Origin: Candidatus Bathyarchaeota archaeon
Lineage (GTDB): Archaea > Thermoproteota > Bathyarchaeia > TCS64
Assembly: GCA_030669135.1 (NCBI GenBank)
Contig: DAOVEE010000030.1
Span: 1-13,354 of the forward strand
Direction: 5' to 3'
Length of the DNA: 13,354 bases
The notes under the pieces were generated by a model. That model had not been told where the DNA came from. It worked only from the letters and a program-made list of their open reading frames with translations, and did no database searches. The translations under genes and the position numbers were made by a program. This document shows positions 6,531-12,941 of the stretch, in pieces (within the stretch, counting starts at the first letter, position 1; every line of letters begins with the position of its first letter).

Positions 6531-6974
6531 CTACTGGGTCTGATGAGTCAGCACCAGGTTCTTCACGAGCTCAGGTTTACGGGTGATGACCCTCATGAAG
6601 AACTTGAAACGCTCGCTGGTGAGCTCTCTGTCGGCAGCCGCGATCAGCCTGTACCTATGGTCCCTCATCTCGCCGAACAGGAAGTGGTTGAGGGACCCCG
6701 TCATACCCTCGGCATAATCCTTGAGGAAACATACGATAACGAACAGCGCCTTACCCAAGATATCGCGGTGCTCGGGGGACTCGATGCTCGTCACGTTGTT
6801 TCCCGGAAGATAGTGCGTGTTCTCAAGCATGAGCTGTTTTATCTTATCGGCGAAGTCGGCCTCCAAGAAGACGTCCCTGGTCACCTGAAATAGGGGGAGC
6901 TCCACCTCTTTCTTGGCGCCGACATCCATTAACACTGTCCATGCGTGATCGGTGTCGACGATGGCCTTGGACAT
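6531..6974 (-). CDS. Hypothetical protein, 147 aa, no recognised family
   Basis: I do not recognise this protein. It appears soluble and mainly helical: an acidic beta-rich start (about 1-32), then amphipathic helices at about 38-53, 70-88, 94-105 and 115-135. The only cysteine (C82) lies in a hydrophobic helix (ALFVIVCFLKDYAEG), so it is not an obvious catalytic or metal site. Histidines cluster in ENTHYLPG, SPEHRD and LNHFLFGEMRDHRYR. The ATG at 6974 is 56 nt downstream of the cysteine desulfurase gene on the same strand, with a TATA-like box in between, so it may be on its own transcript or partly co-transcribed. No strong Shine-Dalgarno is present. It converges with the ArsR-type gene, leaving a 74-nt gap in which I see nothing distinct. 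The long frame in ordinary composition supports a real gene. Confidence 0.7.
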   Translation of the reverse strand: MSKAIVDTDHAWTVLMDVGAKKEVELPLFQVTRDVFLEADFADKIKQLMLENTHYLPGNNVTSIESPEHRDILGKALFVIVCFLKDYAEGMTGSLNHFLFGEMRDHRYRLIAAADRELTSERFKFFMRVITRKPELVKNLVLTHQTQ

Positions 6975-7007
6975 CTCGAGGTATCCATTCGGTGAACAGC
7001 TTAAGGA

Positions 7008-7017
7008 GTTTATAGAA
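7008..7017 (-). promoter_or_regulatory. TATA-like box for the 147-aa hypothetical gene
   Basis: The minus strand reads TTCTATAAAC between the sufS stop and the ATG at 6974. The box centre is about 38 nt from the ATG, giving a leader of about 12 nt. Confidence 0.45.
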
Positions 7018-7030
7018 TCGAGGTAGAGTT

Positions 7031-8242
7031 TTAGTCTCTGGCTATCTCCTCGACCGCCGAGACCAGAGCGTCTATCTCCTCCAGCGTGTTGTAGATGTAT
7101 GTGGAGGCCCGGGCGTTTCCCTCTTTGAGATTGAACAGCTCCTTTATCAACGGCAGCGCGCAGTGGTGGCCTGATCTCACCGCTATGTTATACTCAGTGT
7201 CCAAGGTCAGGGCCACGTCGTGAGGGTTCATGTCCCCGATGTTGAACGTGGCCAACCCGACTCTCTGCCTCGGATCCTTCGGGCCATAGACCTCTACGCC
7301 CTCGATCTCCGTCAGGCCCTCGATGAGCCTGTTGGCGAGCTTCAGATCCCACTTCTCGACGTTATCCATACCCACCCGGTTCAGGTACCGGCAGGCTTCG
7401 CCGAGTCCGATGACCTGAGCGATGTTAGGGGTCCCGGCCTCGAACTTCATCGGCGGAACGGCGAGGACGTAGTCGTCTAAGCTCACGTCGGCTATGGTGC
7501 CTCCCCCGATGCAGAGGGGCTCTGTCGACGCCAGCTCTGCTTCGGCGATGTATAGGCCGCCGGAGCCGGTCGGCCCCAGCATCTTGTGCCCGGAGAAGGC
7601 GAGGAAGTCCACCTTGGAGTCCATCACGTCGGTGTGGATGTGGGGTACGCCCTGGGCGCCGTCGACCAGCATCTTGGCGCCGTGCTCGTGGGCGATCTCG
7701 CAGATCTCCTTTATCGGTACTATGCAGCCTAGGACGTTGGAGACGTGGGTCACGGCCACCAGCTTCGTCGAGTCGTCTATCGCCTTCTCAAAGTCGGCGA
7801 GATCGAAGAAGCCCTCGGGCGTGGAACGCACCACCTCAAGCTTTGTGCCGTGGCGTTGACGCACCCTGAGCCATGTGATGAAGTTGCTGTGGTGCTCTAT
7901 CACCGTGTTTACTATCTTGTCTTCCTTGCTCCAGTCGAGACTGTTGGCGACGAGGTTGATGCCCTCCGTGGTGTTACTGAGCAGGGCCAAGTTCTCCACG
8001 CCGGGAGCCCCTATGAAGCGCGCGATCTCCTCGTGGGCCTTCTCGTATTCCTCGCTGGCCATCCGGCTGAAGCGGTGGACGCCGCGCTCGACGTTGGCCC
8101 GGTACTCCCTGTAGAACTCCATCTCCTTGAGCACCACCTGTTCCGGGGTGAGGCTGCTGGCGGCGCTGTCGAGGTATATTACGCCCTTCTCCAGTATGGG
8201 GAAATCTTCCCTGATCGACTGCACATCGAACAAACTAATCAA
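7031..8242 (-). CDS. sufS: Cysteine desulfurase, SufS-type (class II)
   Basis: This PLP enzyme takes sulfur from L-cysteine as a protein persulfide for Fe-S clusters or thiolated cofactors and tRNA. The 403-aa chain shows EHHSN (116-120), DGAQG (194-198, with PLP-contacting Asp and Gln), PLP lysine K220 in FSGHKMLGPTG, and the catalytic Cys C361 in the type II motif VRSGHHCALPL. The start is uncertain: TTG at 8242 is the longest form, while TTG at 8233 (LFDVQSIREDFPIL) or GTG at 8224 give N-termini closer to the family. There is no clear Shine-Dalgarno. No sufB, sufC, sufD, sufE or iscU is nearby, so the sulfur acceptor is not encoded here. It starts 35 nt after glmS on the same strand and may be co-transcribed, although CTTAAG (8264-8269) could act as a weak TATA for a leaderless message. 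Confidence 0.95.
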   Translation of the reverse strand: MISLFDVQSIREDFPILEKGVIYLDSAASSLTPEQVVLKEMEFYREYRANVERGVHRFSRMASEEYEKAHEEIARFIGAPGVENLALLSNTTEGINLVANSLDWSKEDKIVNTVIEHHSNFITWLRVRQRHGTKLEVVRSTPEGFFDLADFEKAIDDSTKLVAVTHVSNVLGCIVPIKEICEIAHEHGAKMLVDGAQGVPHIHTDVMDSKVDFLAFSGHKMLGPTGSGGLYIAEAELASTEPLCIGGGTIADVSLDDYVLAVPPMKFEAGTPNIAQVIGLGEACRYLNRVGMDNVEKWDLKLANRLIEGLTEIEGVEVYGPKDPRQRVGLATFNIGDMNPHDVALTLDTEYNIAVRSGHHCALPLIKELFNLKEGNARASTYIYNTLEEIDALVSAVEEIARD

Positions 8243-8277
8243 AGAGAATGATACAGGGAGTTGCTTAAGGCTATCGT

Positions 8278-10101
8278 CTAGGGGACTGTCACGCTCTTGG
8301 CCAGGTTTCTAGGCATGTCAGGGTCCAGCTCCTTGAGCACAGCGAGATGATACGCGAGAAGCTGCAAAGGCACCACGTATGGCACCGGGGAAAGCTCCTC
8401 GGGTATCCCGCGGGGCATCTCTATGAAGTCGTCAGAGAGGCGCTTCACCTCTTCGTCGCCCTCCTCGCAGATGGATATGATCCTCGCGCCCCTTGCCTTC
8501 ATCTCCATGATGCTGCCGATGATATTTGGGTGGGTGTCCCCGCGTGGGCATATGAAGATGCAGGCCACGCCGTCCTCTATGACGCTTATGGGGCCGTGCT
8601 TGCTCTCTCCAGCCGGGTACGCCAGAGAGGGGACGTACGTGATCTCAAGCAGCTTTAGGCGGCCCTCGAGGGCTGTGGCGGCGCTTATACCTCTCCCAAG
8701 GAAAAGGAACAGTTTGTCGTCCTGGTATTTCTCAGCAAGCGCCTCAATGTATCCCGAGTTACTTTGAATGGTATCCTCCACCCAGCTCGGGATCAACGTG
8801 AGTTTCTCTTCAAACTCGTCCAGCTCATCTTGGCTGAGCTTGCCCTTCTGCTTCGCCAGCCTCAAGGCCATCTGAGATAACACAATCACCTGAGATGTGA
8901 ACGTCTTCGTGGCCGCGACACCGATCTCGGGCCCCGACTGCTGGATCAAGTAGGCTCTGGAAACCCTTGTGAGGGTGGAGCCCACCGTGTTGGTTATGCC
9001 AAGAACCGTGGCGGCCCGCATCCTGGCGTGGTCGATCGCCTTCAACGTATCATAGGTCTCGCCGGACTGGCTCACCGCGAGCACGACTGAGTCGATGCCC
9101 ACCGTTGAGCCATACCTCTCGATGAACTCCGAGGAGACCACCGGTATGGTGGTCAGCCGCGAAAGCTTCGAGAAGATATAGGACGCCGCGAGGCAGGAGT
9201 GGTAACTCGTCCCCGCCGCCGTGAGAAACACGTCTTTGCCTCTGTCGAGGAACTGTGTTAGCAGGTTCAGGTACTGCTCCTGCAGCCTCAGCCCGTCCCT
9301 GAGGCTCTCCGGCTGCTCATAGATCTCCTTGAGCATGAAGTGCGTGTACCCCTGCTTCTCCGCCATCTCCAGGCTCCACGTGATCTCCTCTAGATTACGC
9401 TCCACAAGGGAGCCGTCTATGACCTTCACGACCTCGTAGCCGTCCAGAGTAAGGACCGCCATCTCTCCGTTCCGCAGATATGAGACCTGATTCGTGTACG
9501 GCAGCATCGCGGGTACATCCGAGGCACAGAATGCGCCGTTATCCGAGACCCCTATGACCAGGGGGCTCTCGTGGCGGGCGCAGTAGACCCTGTCGGGCTC
9601 GTGAGTCGATAACACGACCACGGCGTAGGAGCCCTTCAACCGCCTGAGAACACGCAGGATAGCGCCCTTCATCCCTATGTCTGACGTGAGCTCCTCCTCT
9701 ATTAGGTGGGGGATGACCTCGGTGTCCGTGCGTGACACGAATATGTGTCCCTTCTCTATGAGCTCGTCTTTCAGCTCCATGTAGTTCTCGATGACGCCGT
9801 TATGGATCAGCGCTATGTTGCCGGAGCCGTCTATGTGGGGATGAGCGTTGACCCTGCTGGGTGCGCCGTGCGTCGCCCACCTCGTGTGCCCCATCCCGAT
9901 GGTTCCCTCCATCTCGTTTATCCGAAGACCCTCGACCACTTCCTCCAGCTTGCCCTTGTCCTTTCGCACATGGAGCCCGCCGTCCACGATGGTGGCGACA
10001 CCTATGGAGTCGTATCCTCTGTACTCGAGACGCTTCAAGCCGTCCGTTATCAGTCTAACTGCCTGTCCATCCTTGATTACGCAGCCGAATATTCCACACA
10101 A
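8278..10101 (-). CDS. glmS: Glutamine--fructose-6-phosphate aminotransferase (isomerizing)
   Basis: The enzyme makes glucosamine-6-phosphate from fructose-6-phosphate and glutamine, the entry to UDP-GlcNAc and surface glycans. The 607-aa product matches the family (E. coli 609). The class II amidotransferase domain (1 to about 235) starts MCGIFG and carries GHTRWATHG (71-79), HNGVIENY (100-107) and SRTDTEVIPH (123-132). Two SIS sugar-isomerase domains follow, with AAGTSYHS (295-302), SQSGETYDT (344-352) and AYPAGESKHGP (494-504), ending KSVTVP. The start must be the TTG at 10101 because Cys2 has to become the N-terminal nucleophile; longer readings to 10140 or 10197 would bury it. GGTG lies 10 nt upstream. 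It is divergent from a glycosyltransferase gene and is followed 35 nt later by sufS. No aptamer- or ribozyme-like control is apparent in the short leader. Confidence 0.97.
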   Translation of the reverse strand: MCGIFGCVIKDGQAVRLITDGLKRLEYRGYDSIGVATIVDGGLHVRKDKGKLEEVVEGLRINEMEGTIGMGHTRWATHGAPSRVNAHPHIDGSGNIALIHNGVIENYMELKDELIEKGHIFVSRTDTEVIPHLIEEELTSDIGMKGAILRVLRRLKGSYAVVVLSTHEPDRVYCARHESPLVIGVSDNGAFCASDVPAMLPYTNQVSYLRNGEMAVLTLDGYEVVKVIDGSLVERNLEEITWSLEMAEKQGYTHFMLKEIYEQPESLRDGLRLQEQYLNLLTQFLDRGKDVFLTAAGTSYHSCLAASYIFSKLSRLTTIPVVSSEFIERYGSTVGIDSVVLAVSQSGETYDTLKAIDHARMRAATVLGITNTVGSTLTRVSRAYLIQQSGPEIGVAATKTFTSQVIVLSQMALRLAKQKGKLSQDELDEFEEKLTLIPSWVEDTIQSNSGYIEALAEKYQDDKLFLFLGRGISAATALEGRLKLLEITYVPSLAYPAGESKHGPISVIEDGVACIFICPRGDTHPNIIGSIMEMKARGARIISICEEGDEEVKRLSDDFIEMPRGIPEELSPVPYVVPLQLLAYHLAVLKELDPDMPRNLAKSVTVP

Positions 10102-10111
10102 AACCGTAACA

Positions 10112-10115
10112 CACC
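10112..10115 (-). promoter_or_regulatory. Ribosome binding site supporting the glmS TTG start
   Basis: The minus strand reads GGTG, ending 10 nt before the TTG at 10101. It is weak alone but agrees with the protein-based choice of start. Confidence 0.4.
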
Positions 10116-10138
10116 GTTTTATCGTAGAAAAGTATTCC

Positions 10139-10150
10139 ATATTAATAAAA
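10139..10150 (-). promoter_or_regulatory. TATA box for glmS
   Basis: The minus strand reads TTTTATTAATAT. Initiation about 26 nt downstream, near 10118, would leave a leader of about 17 nt holding the GGTG site. A second A/T-rich stretch nearer the gene (GATAAAAC on the minus strand, 10117-10124) is too close to be the main box. Confidence 0.5.
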
Positions 10151-10200
10151 CATCTTAAAGGAAAATTCGCTACAACCAAATCGGCAGGCTTTATCAAATC

Positions 10201-10210
10201 ATATAAAAAT
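10201..10210 (+). promoter_or_regulatory. TATA box for the family-2 glycosyltransferase
   Basis: ATATAAAAAT lies about 50 nt before the TTG at 10255. Initiation near 10231 leaves a leader of about 24 nt containing GGAGA (10240-10244), 10 nt before the start codon. Confidence 0.6.
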
Positions 10211-10254
10211 CCATCGCCTCCTATTGGTATTCCAGTGCTGGAGACCCGAAGCCA

Positions 10255-11085
10255 TTGAGGTACGTGGCGCTAACGAGCGGCAGGAATGAGGAGAGGTTCA
10301 TCAGGCAGACGGTGGAGGGTGTGCTCAGCCAGAGACCCGCCCCGGAGGCCTACGTGGTAGTTGATGACGGCTCGGTGGACAAGACAGGGGAGATGCTGTC
10401 AGAATACCAAGAGGTGACCGTGCTGAGGCTCGGTAACCCCCGTCACTCAACCCGCGGAGTAAACCTAGCATGGGCTCTAAACGCTGGGGTTAAAAGAGCC
10501 ACGGAGCTCGTGCCCGACTGGGAGTACCTCCTCAAGGTGGATGCGGATAGCGTACTGCCCCCAGACTACTTCAACAGGCTTCTGCGTAGGTTCGAGGAGA
10601 ACCCTAGGCTCGGCGTCACCAGCGGCACCCCCTATGACGAGAATGTGTGGCGGGGGAGAGCGTCAGACGGCGCCAAGATATATAGACGCGCCTGCTGGGA
10701 CAGCATCAAGCACTTCGTGCCATGCAACGCCTTCGACACCCTCGCCCTGTTACAAGCTAAGAGGTACGGCTGGGTCGTAGAGTCGTTCCCAGAGATAAAG
10801 TACACCCAGCTCAGGACGTGGCGCAGAGGCAGCCTCAACAGGTGGATACTCTCGGGTAGGTCCAGGTACTACATGGGCTTCCCGACGTGGCACACCTTCC
10901 TCGTGGCCCTTGTGTACCTCGTGGATAGGCCGTGGGTGCTGGGAAGCACGTCTATGTTCCTGGCCCACCTGGTGACGGCGCTCGGCGGGCTGGATAAGCC
11001 TTTCCCAGCCGAGTACTACGAGTTTGCCAGAAAATACGCCATGTGGGAGACCATGGAGCGGCTTCACGAGAGGAGGCTCACCTAG
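10255..11085 (+). CDS. Family-2 (GT-A fold) glycosyltransferase
   Basis: This transfers a sugar from a nucleotide- or lipid-linked donor. The 276-aa protein starts with the GT-A Rossmann strand (MRYVALTSGRNE) and has VVVDDGSVDKT at 34-44 (nucleotide binding, D37 and D38), the metal-binding DxD in KVDADSVLP (D96, D98) and a later CNAFDTLALL (157-166), where D161 may act as the acceptor-activating base. The C-terminal part holds FLVALVYLVDRPW and STSMFLAHLVTALGG (about 215-245), hydrophobic enough to lie in or on the membrane, suiting a lipid-linked acceptor. The TTG start has GGAGA 10 nt upstream and a TATA box before it. It is divergent from glmS and convergent with an alkaline-phosphatase-superfamily gene, sharing CTAG as stop. 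Sugar and acceptor cannot be read from the sequence. Confidence 0.9.
   Translation: MRYVALTSGRNEERFIRQTVEGVLSQRPAPEAYVVVDDGSVDKTGEMLSEYQEVTVLRLGNPRHSTRGVNLAWALNAGVKRATELVPDWEYLLKVDADSVLPPDYFNRLLRRFEENPRLGVTSGTPYDENVWRGRASDGAKIYRRACWDSIKHFVPCNAFDTLALLQAKRYGWVVESFPEIKYTQLRTWRRGSLNRWILSGRSRYYMGFPTWHTFLVALVYLVDRPWVLGSTSMFLAHLVTALGGLDKPFPAEYYEFARKYAMWETMERLHERRLT
11082..11085. other. Second shared CTAG: reciprocal stops of convergent genes
   Basis: TAG at 11083-11085 ends the glycosyltransferase on the + strand, and the complement of CTA at 11082-11084 ends the phosphodiesterase-like gene on the - strand. The geometry is identical to 5103-5106. Confidence 0.9.
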
Positions 11086-11915
11086 CCATCGGCGAGGAGC
11101 CCTGTGACTAGGTTGAAGAAGTCCTTGATGTCGGGGTCCACTAGCCCTATCTTCACGTTGAAGCTGTAGAAGCCCTTCTTGGTGTGGCCTAGCTTGCTCA
11201 TGCCGTGGTCCGATATGATGAGCACCAAGTCGTCTTCCCTGAGCCTGGCCTTCACCCTCTTGGTGAGGAGGTCCATCTCCTCGTAGAGGGTGGCCACCTT
11301 CTCTGTGCCCCAGAACGCGTGGCCGAACAGGTCAGTTATGTGGAGGTGGACCATCAGAAGCCTCCACTCACTATCAATGGCGTCGAAGAGGGCTTCTATC
11401 TCCTCATCGAATATCCCTCGGACCCTCTCCTCGAAAACGGGGAGGTACTCGGGGTCCTGACGCGCCCGCATCACGTCGCCTATAGGGTATATTTCCTCGA
11501 GGTTCTTGTTGTAGACGGGGACGCCTAACGCTACACTAGGCTTGACGACTTCGAAGAACGTGTCCACCTTAATGTTCTTCCTGCTCGGGAAGCTCGATCT
11601 TGCACCCGTAGCTTCTCTAACTTTTTGACCTACCTTGAACCGTTTGAGTATGTTGTGGATGCCTCTGTGTCTCCTCACGAAGCTGCGGAGCCCGTCGAAC
11701 TCGTTGTCCCACATCTGAGGCATGTCTACGCCGTTGACCTCCGGCGGCTCACCTGTTATGAAGCTGGTCCAGACTATGGGCGTCGAAGGGTCGTCGATCC
11801 CTCCCACGATGGGCACTTCGACCTTGCCGTGCTCCCTCTGCAGTATGTTGCGGAGGCTCAGCGTCTCCACTAGGTCGTGGTTGAGTCCGTCGTAGGCAAG
11901 GATCAAGACCCTCAT
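11082..11915 (-). CDS. Type I phosphodiesterase / nucleotide pyrophosphatase-like enzyme (alkaline phosphatase superfamily)
   Basis: This 277-aa protein keeps the full two-metal site of the superfamily: D9 (AYDGLN), probable nucleophile T45 in DPSTPIVWTSFITG, D195 and H199 (HITDLFGH), D236 and H237 (ISDHGM) and H244 (LGHTKKG). It should cleave or transfer a phosphodiester or phosphomonoester. It has no signal peptide or membrane segment, so it is cytoplasmic by sequence. The ATG lies 2 nt after the stop of the sulfatase-like gene, a translationally coupled pair, and a hairpin covers the junction. The glycan setting suggests trimming or transferring phospho-substituents on a glycan or its lipid carrier; this is inference. 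It is shorter than many nucleotide pyrophosphatases but lacks no core motif. Its stop shares CTAG with the convergent glycosyltransferase. Confidence 0.88.
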   Translation of the reverse strand: MRVLILAYDGLNHDLVETLSLRNILQREHGKVEVPIVGGIDDPSTPIVWTSFITGEPPEVNGVDMPQMWDNEFDGLRSFVRRHRGIHNILKRFKVGQKVREATGARSSFPSRKNIKVDTFFEVVKPSVALGVPVYNKNLEEIYPIGDVMRARQDPEYLPVFEERVRGIFDEEIEALFDAIDSEWRLLMVHLHITDLFGHAFWGTEKVATLYEEMDLLTKRVKARLREDDLVLIISDHGMSKLGHTKKGFYSFNVKIGLVDPDIKDFFNLVTGLLADG

Positions 11916-11934
11916 CGTTAGTCACTTCTAACGA
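11915..11934. repeat. Inverted repeat (hairpin) at the stop/start junction of two coupled genes
   Basis: TCGTTAG (11915-11921) and CTAACGA (11928-11934) are perfect 7-bp arms with a 6-nt loop. In the minus-strand message the stem holds the sulfatase-like stop (11920-11918) and ends at the A of the next ATG, while the loop reads AAGTGA, the only Shine-Dalgarno-like stretch for that gene. Confidence 0.7.
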
Positions 11935-12883
11935 GGTGCCATATAGAGGACCCGATCCCGATCGGGTCGCTTATACCGAGCGCCTCCAGGATGCTGGGGG
12001 TGATGGACAGGCTTTTAACCTCATCTTCGATGATCACGCCCTTCTTCACGCCGCCTCCGTAGAAGATGAGGGGCACGTCCACCAGGACGGGTATGAACTT
12101 GTTGGTGTGGTGGGAGAACTGATCATGCTCACCGAACTCCTCGCCATGATCAGAGGTTATGACCAGCAAGTCGTCGGGGCTGAACCTGTCGAAGAAGGCG
12201 CCGACCTCCCTGTCCATCTCGGTGATCTCCTCCCTGTAGAGCGTCTTGGCTAGCCCTATCTCCTCCTCGGTGGGCGTGTAGTTGCCGTGCACCGCCTCTA
12301 TGAACTTGTCGTTCAGGGCCCGCATCTCATGACGGCTCATGTCTAGGCTGGTCTCTCTAGGATAGTAGGGGATGTGGGGCTCCATAAGGTGGGTCCAGAG
12401 GAAGTAGTCTTCGTGCTCACTCATCCACTCTAGGCTATACTCCAAGACCTCGCTCGCCAGGGAGTAGGGTAGATACCTCTCCTCGCTGTACACGTTGGCT
12501 CGGAACCTTTTCATACCGGCTATGACGCCTGGAGGGAGGTTTCTCCTCAGCGTCTTTCTCCAGCTCTTACTCATCCTGAACTTCTTGGACTTGAGGTCTA
12601 TGGTCTCGGCGAACCCCGGGTGGAAGTTGTGGACCATAGGGTTTGAGTGGATGACGGCGGTGTGGACGCTGTACCTGTTTAGCACCGTCGCTATGTTCGC
12701 CTCGGGATTGTAGGTTGTGTCCGCGCCCAAGATGCACGGCATGCTGTGCAGGGTAGAGGTGTTGCACGCCTTGGAGTTGCTGAAGAACACTCCCTGCTCC
12801 GCGATCCTCATCAGGTTAGGGGTGATCTCAGGGTTGACGTGGTCGAACCGCAGGGCGTCCAGTATAAGTAGAACGACGTTCAT
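11918..12883 (-). CDS. Sulfatase-like hydrolase/transferase (alkaline phosphatase superfamily)
   Basis: The 321-aa protein has the sulfatase-family layout: metal Asp D9 and D14 (ILDALRFDH), a nucleophile region NTSTLHSMPCILG with T44 as likely nucleophile, H165 and H170 (WTHLMEPHIPY), and D245 and H246 in TSDHGEEFGEHDQFSHH, followed by the usual VPLIFYGGG and SITPSILEALG segments. It lacks the CxPxR (or SxPxR) site that is converted to formylglycine in true sulfatases, so a phosphate-ester hydrolase or phospho-alcohol transferase is more likely. There is no signal peptide or transmembrane segment, unlike EptA or LtaS transferases. The ATG has GAGG 7 nt upstream and a TATA box at 12921-12930. 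The following gene starts 2 nt after its TAA, and the two probably act on related substrates. Confidence 0.88.
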   Translation of the reverse strand: MNVVLLILDALRFDHVNPEITPNLMRIAEQGVFFSNSKACNTSTLHSMPCILGADTTYNPEANIATVLNRYSVHTAVIHSNPMVHNFHPGFAETIDLKSKKFRMSKSWRKTLRRNLPPGVIAGMKRFRANVYSEERYLPYSLASEVLEYSLEWMSEHEDYFLWTHLMEPHIPYYPRETSLDMSRHEMRALNDKFIEAVHGNYTPTEEEIGLAKTLYREEITEMDREVGAFFDRFSPDDLLVITSDHGEEFGEHDQFSHHTNKFIPVLVDVPLIFYGGGVKKGVIIEDEVKSLSITPSILEALGISDPIGIGSSIWHLVRSD

Positions 12884-12920
12884 CCTTTAGCCTCGTTTCT
12901 CAACATAGAGTGTTGCCGTC

Positions 12921-12930
12921 TTTAAAAGAA
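12921..12930 (-). promoter_or_regulatory. TATA box for the sulfatase-like/phosphodiesterase-like pair
   Basis: The minus strand reads TTCTTTTAAA in the 58-nt gap after the truncated glycosyltransferase. Its centre is about 42 nt before the ATG at 12883, leaving a leader of about 15 nt with GAGG (12891-12894). Read-through from upstream is also possible. Confidence 0.5.
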
Positions 12931-12941
12931 TGTATGACTCC

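Noticed and set aside
6531..6974. The idea that the 147-aa protein is a SufE- or IscU-type sulfur acceptor for the adjacent SufS
   Set aside because: It has a single Cys, placed in a hydrophobic helix rather than an exposed active-site loop, and none of the SufE or IscU motifs.
10102..10254. Possible glmS leader ribozyme or riboswitch in the divergent intergenic region
   Set aside because: The likely leader is only about 17 nt and the region is plain A/T-rich promoter sequence with no paired structure I could find.
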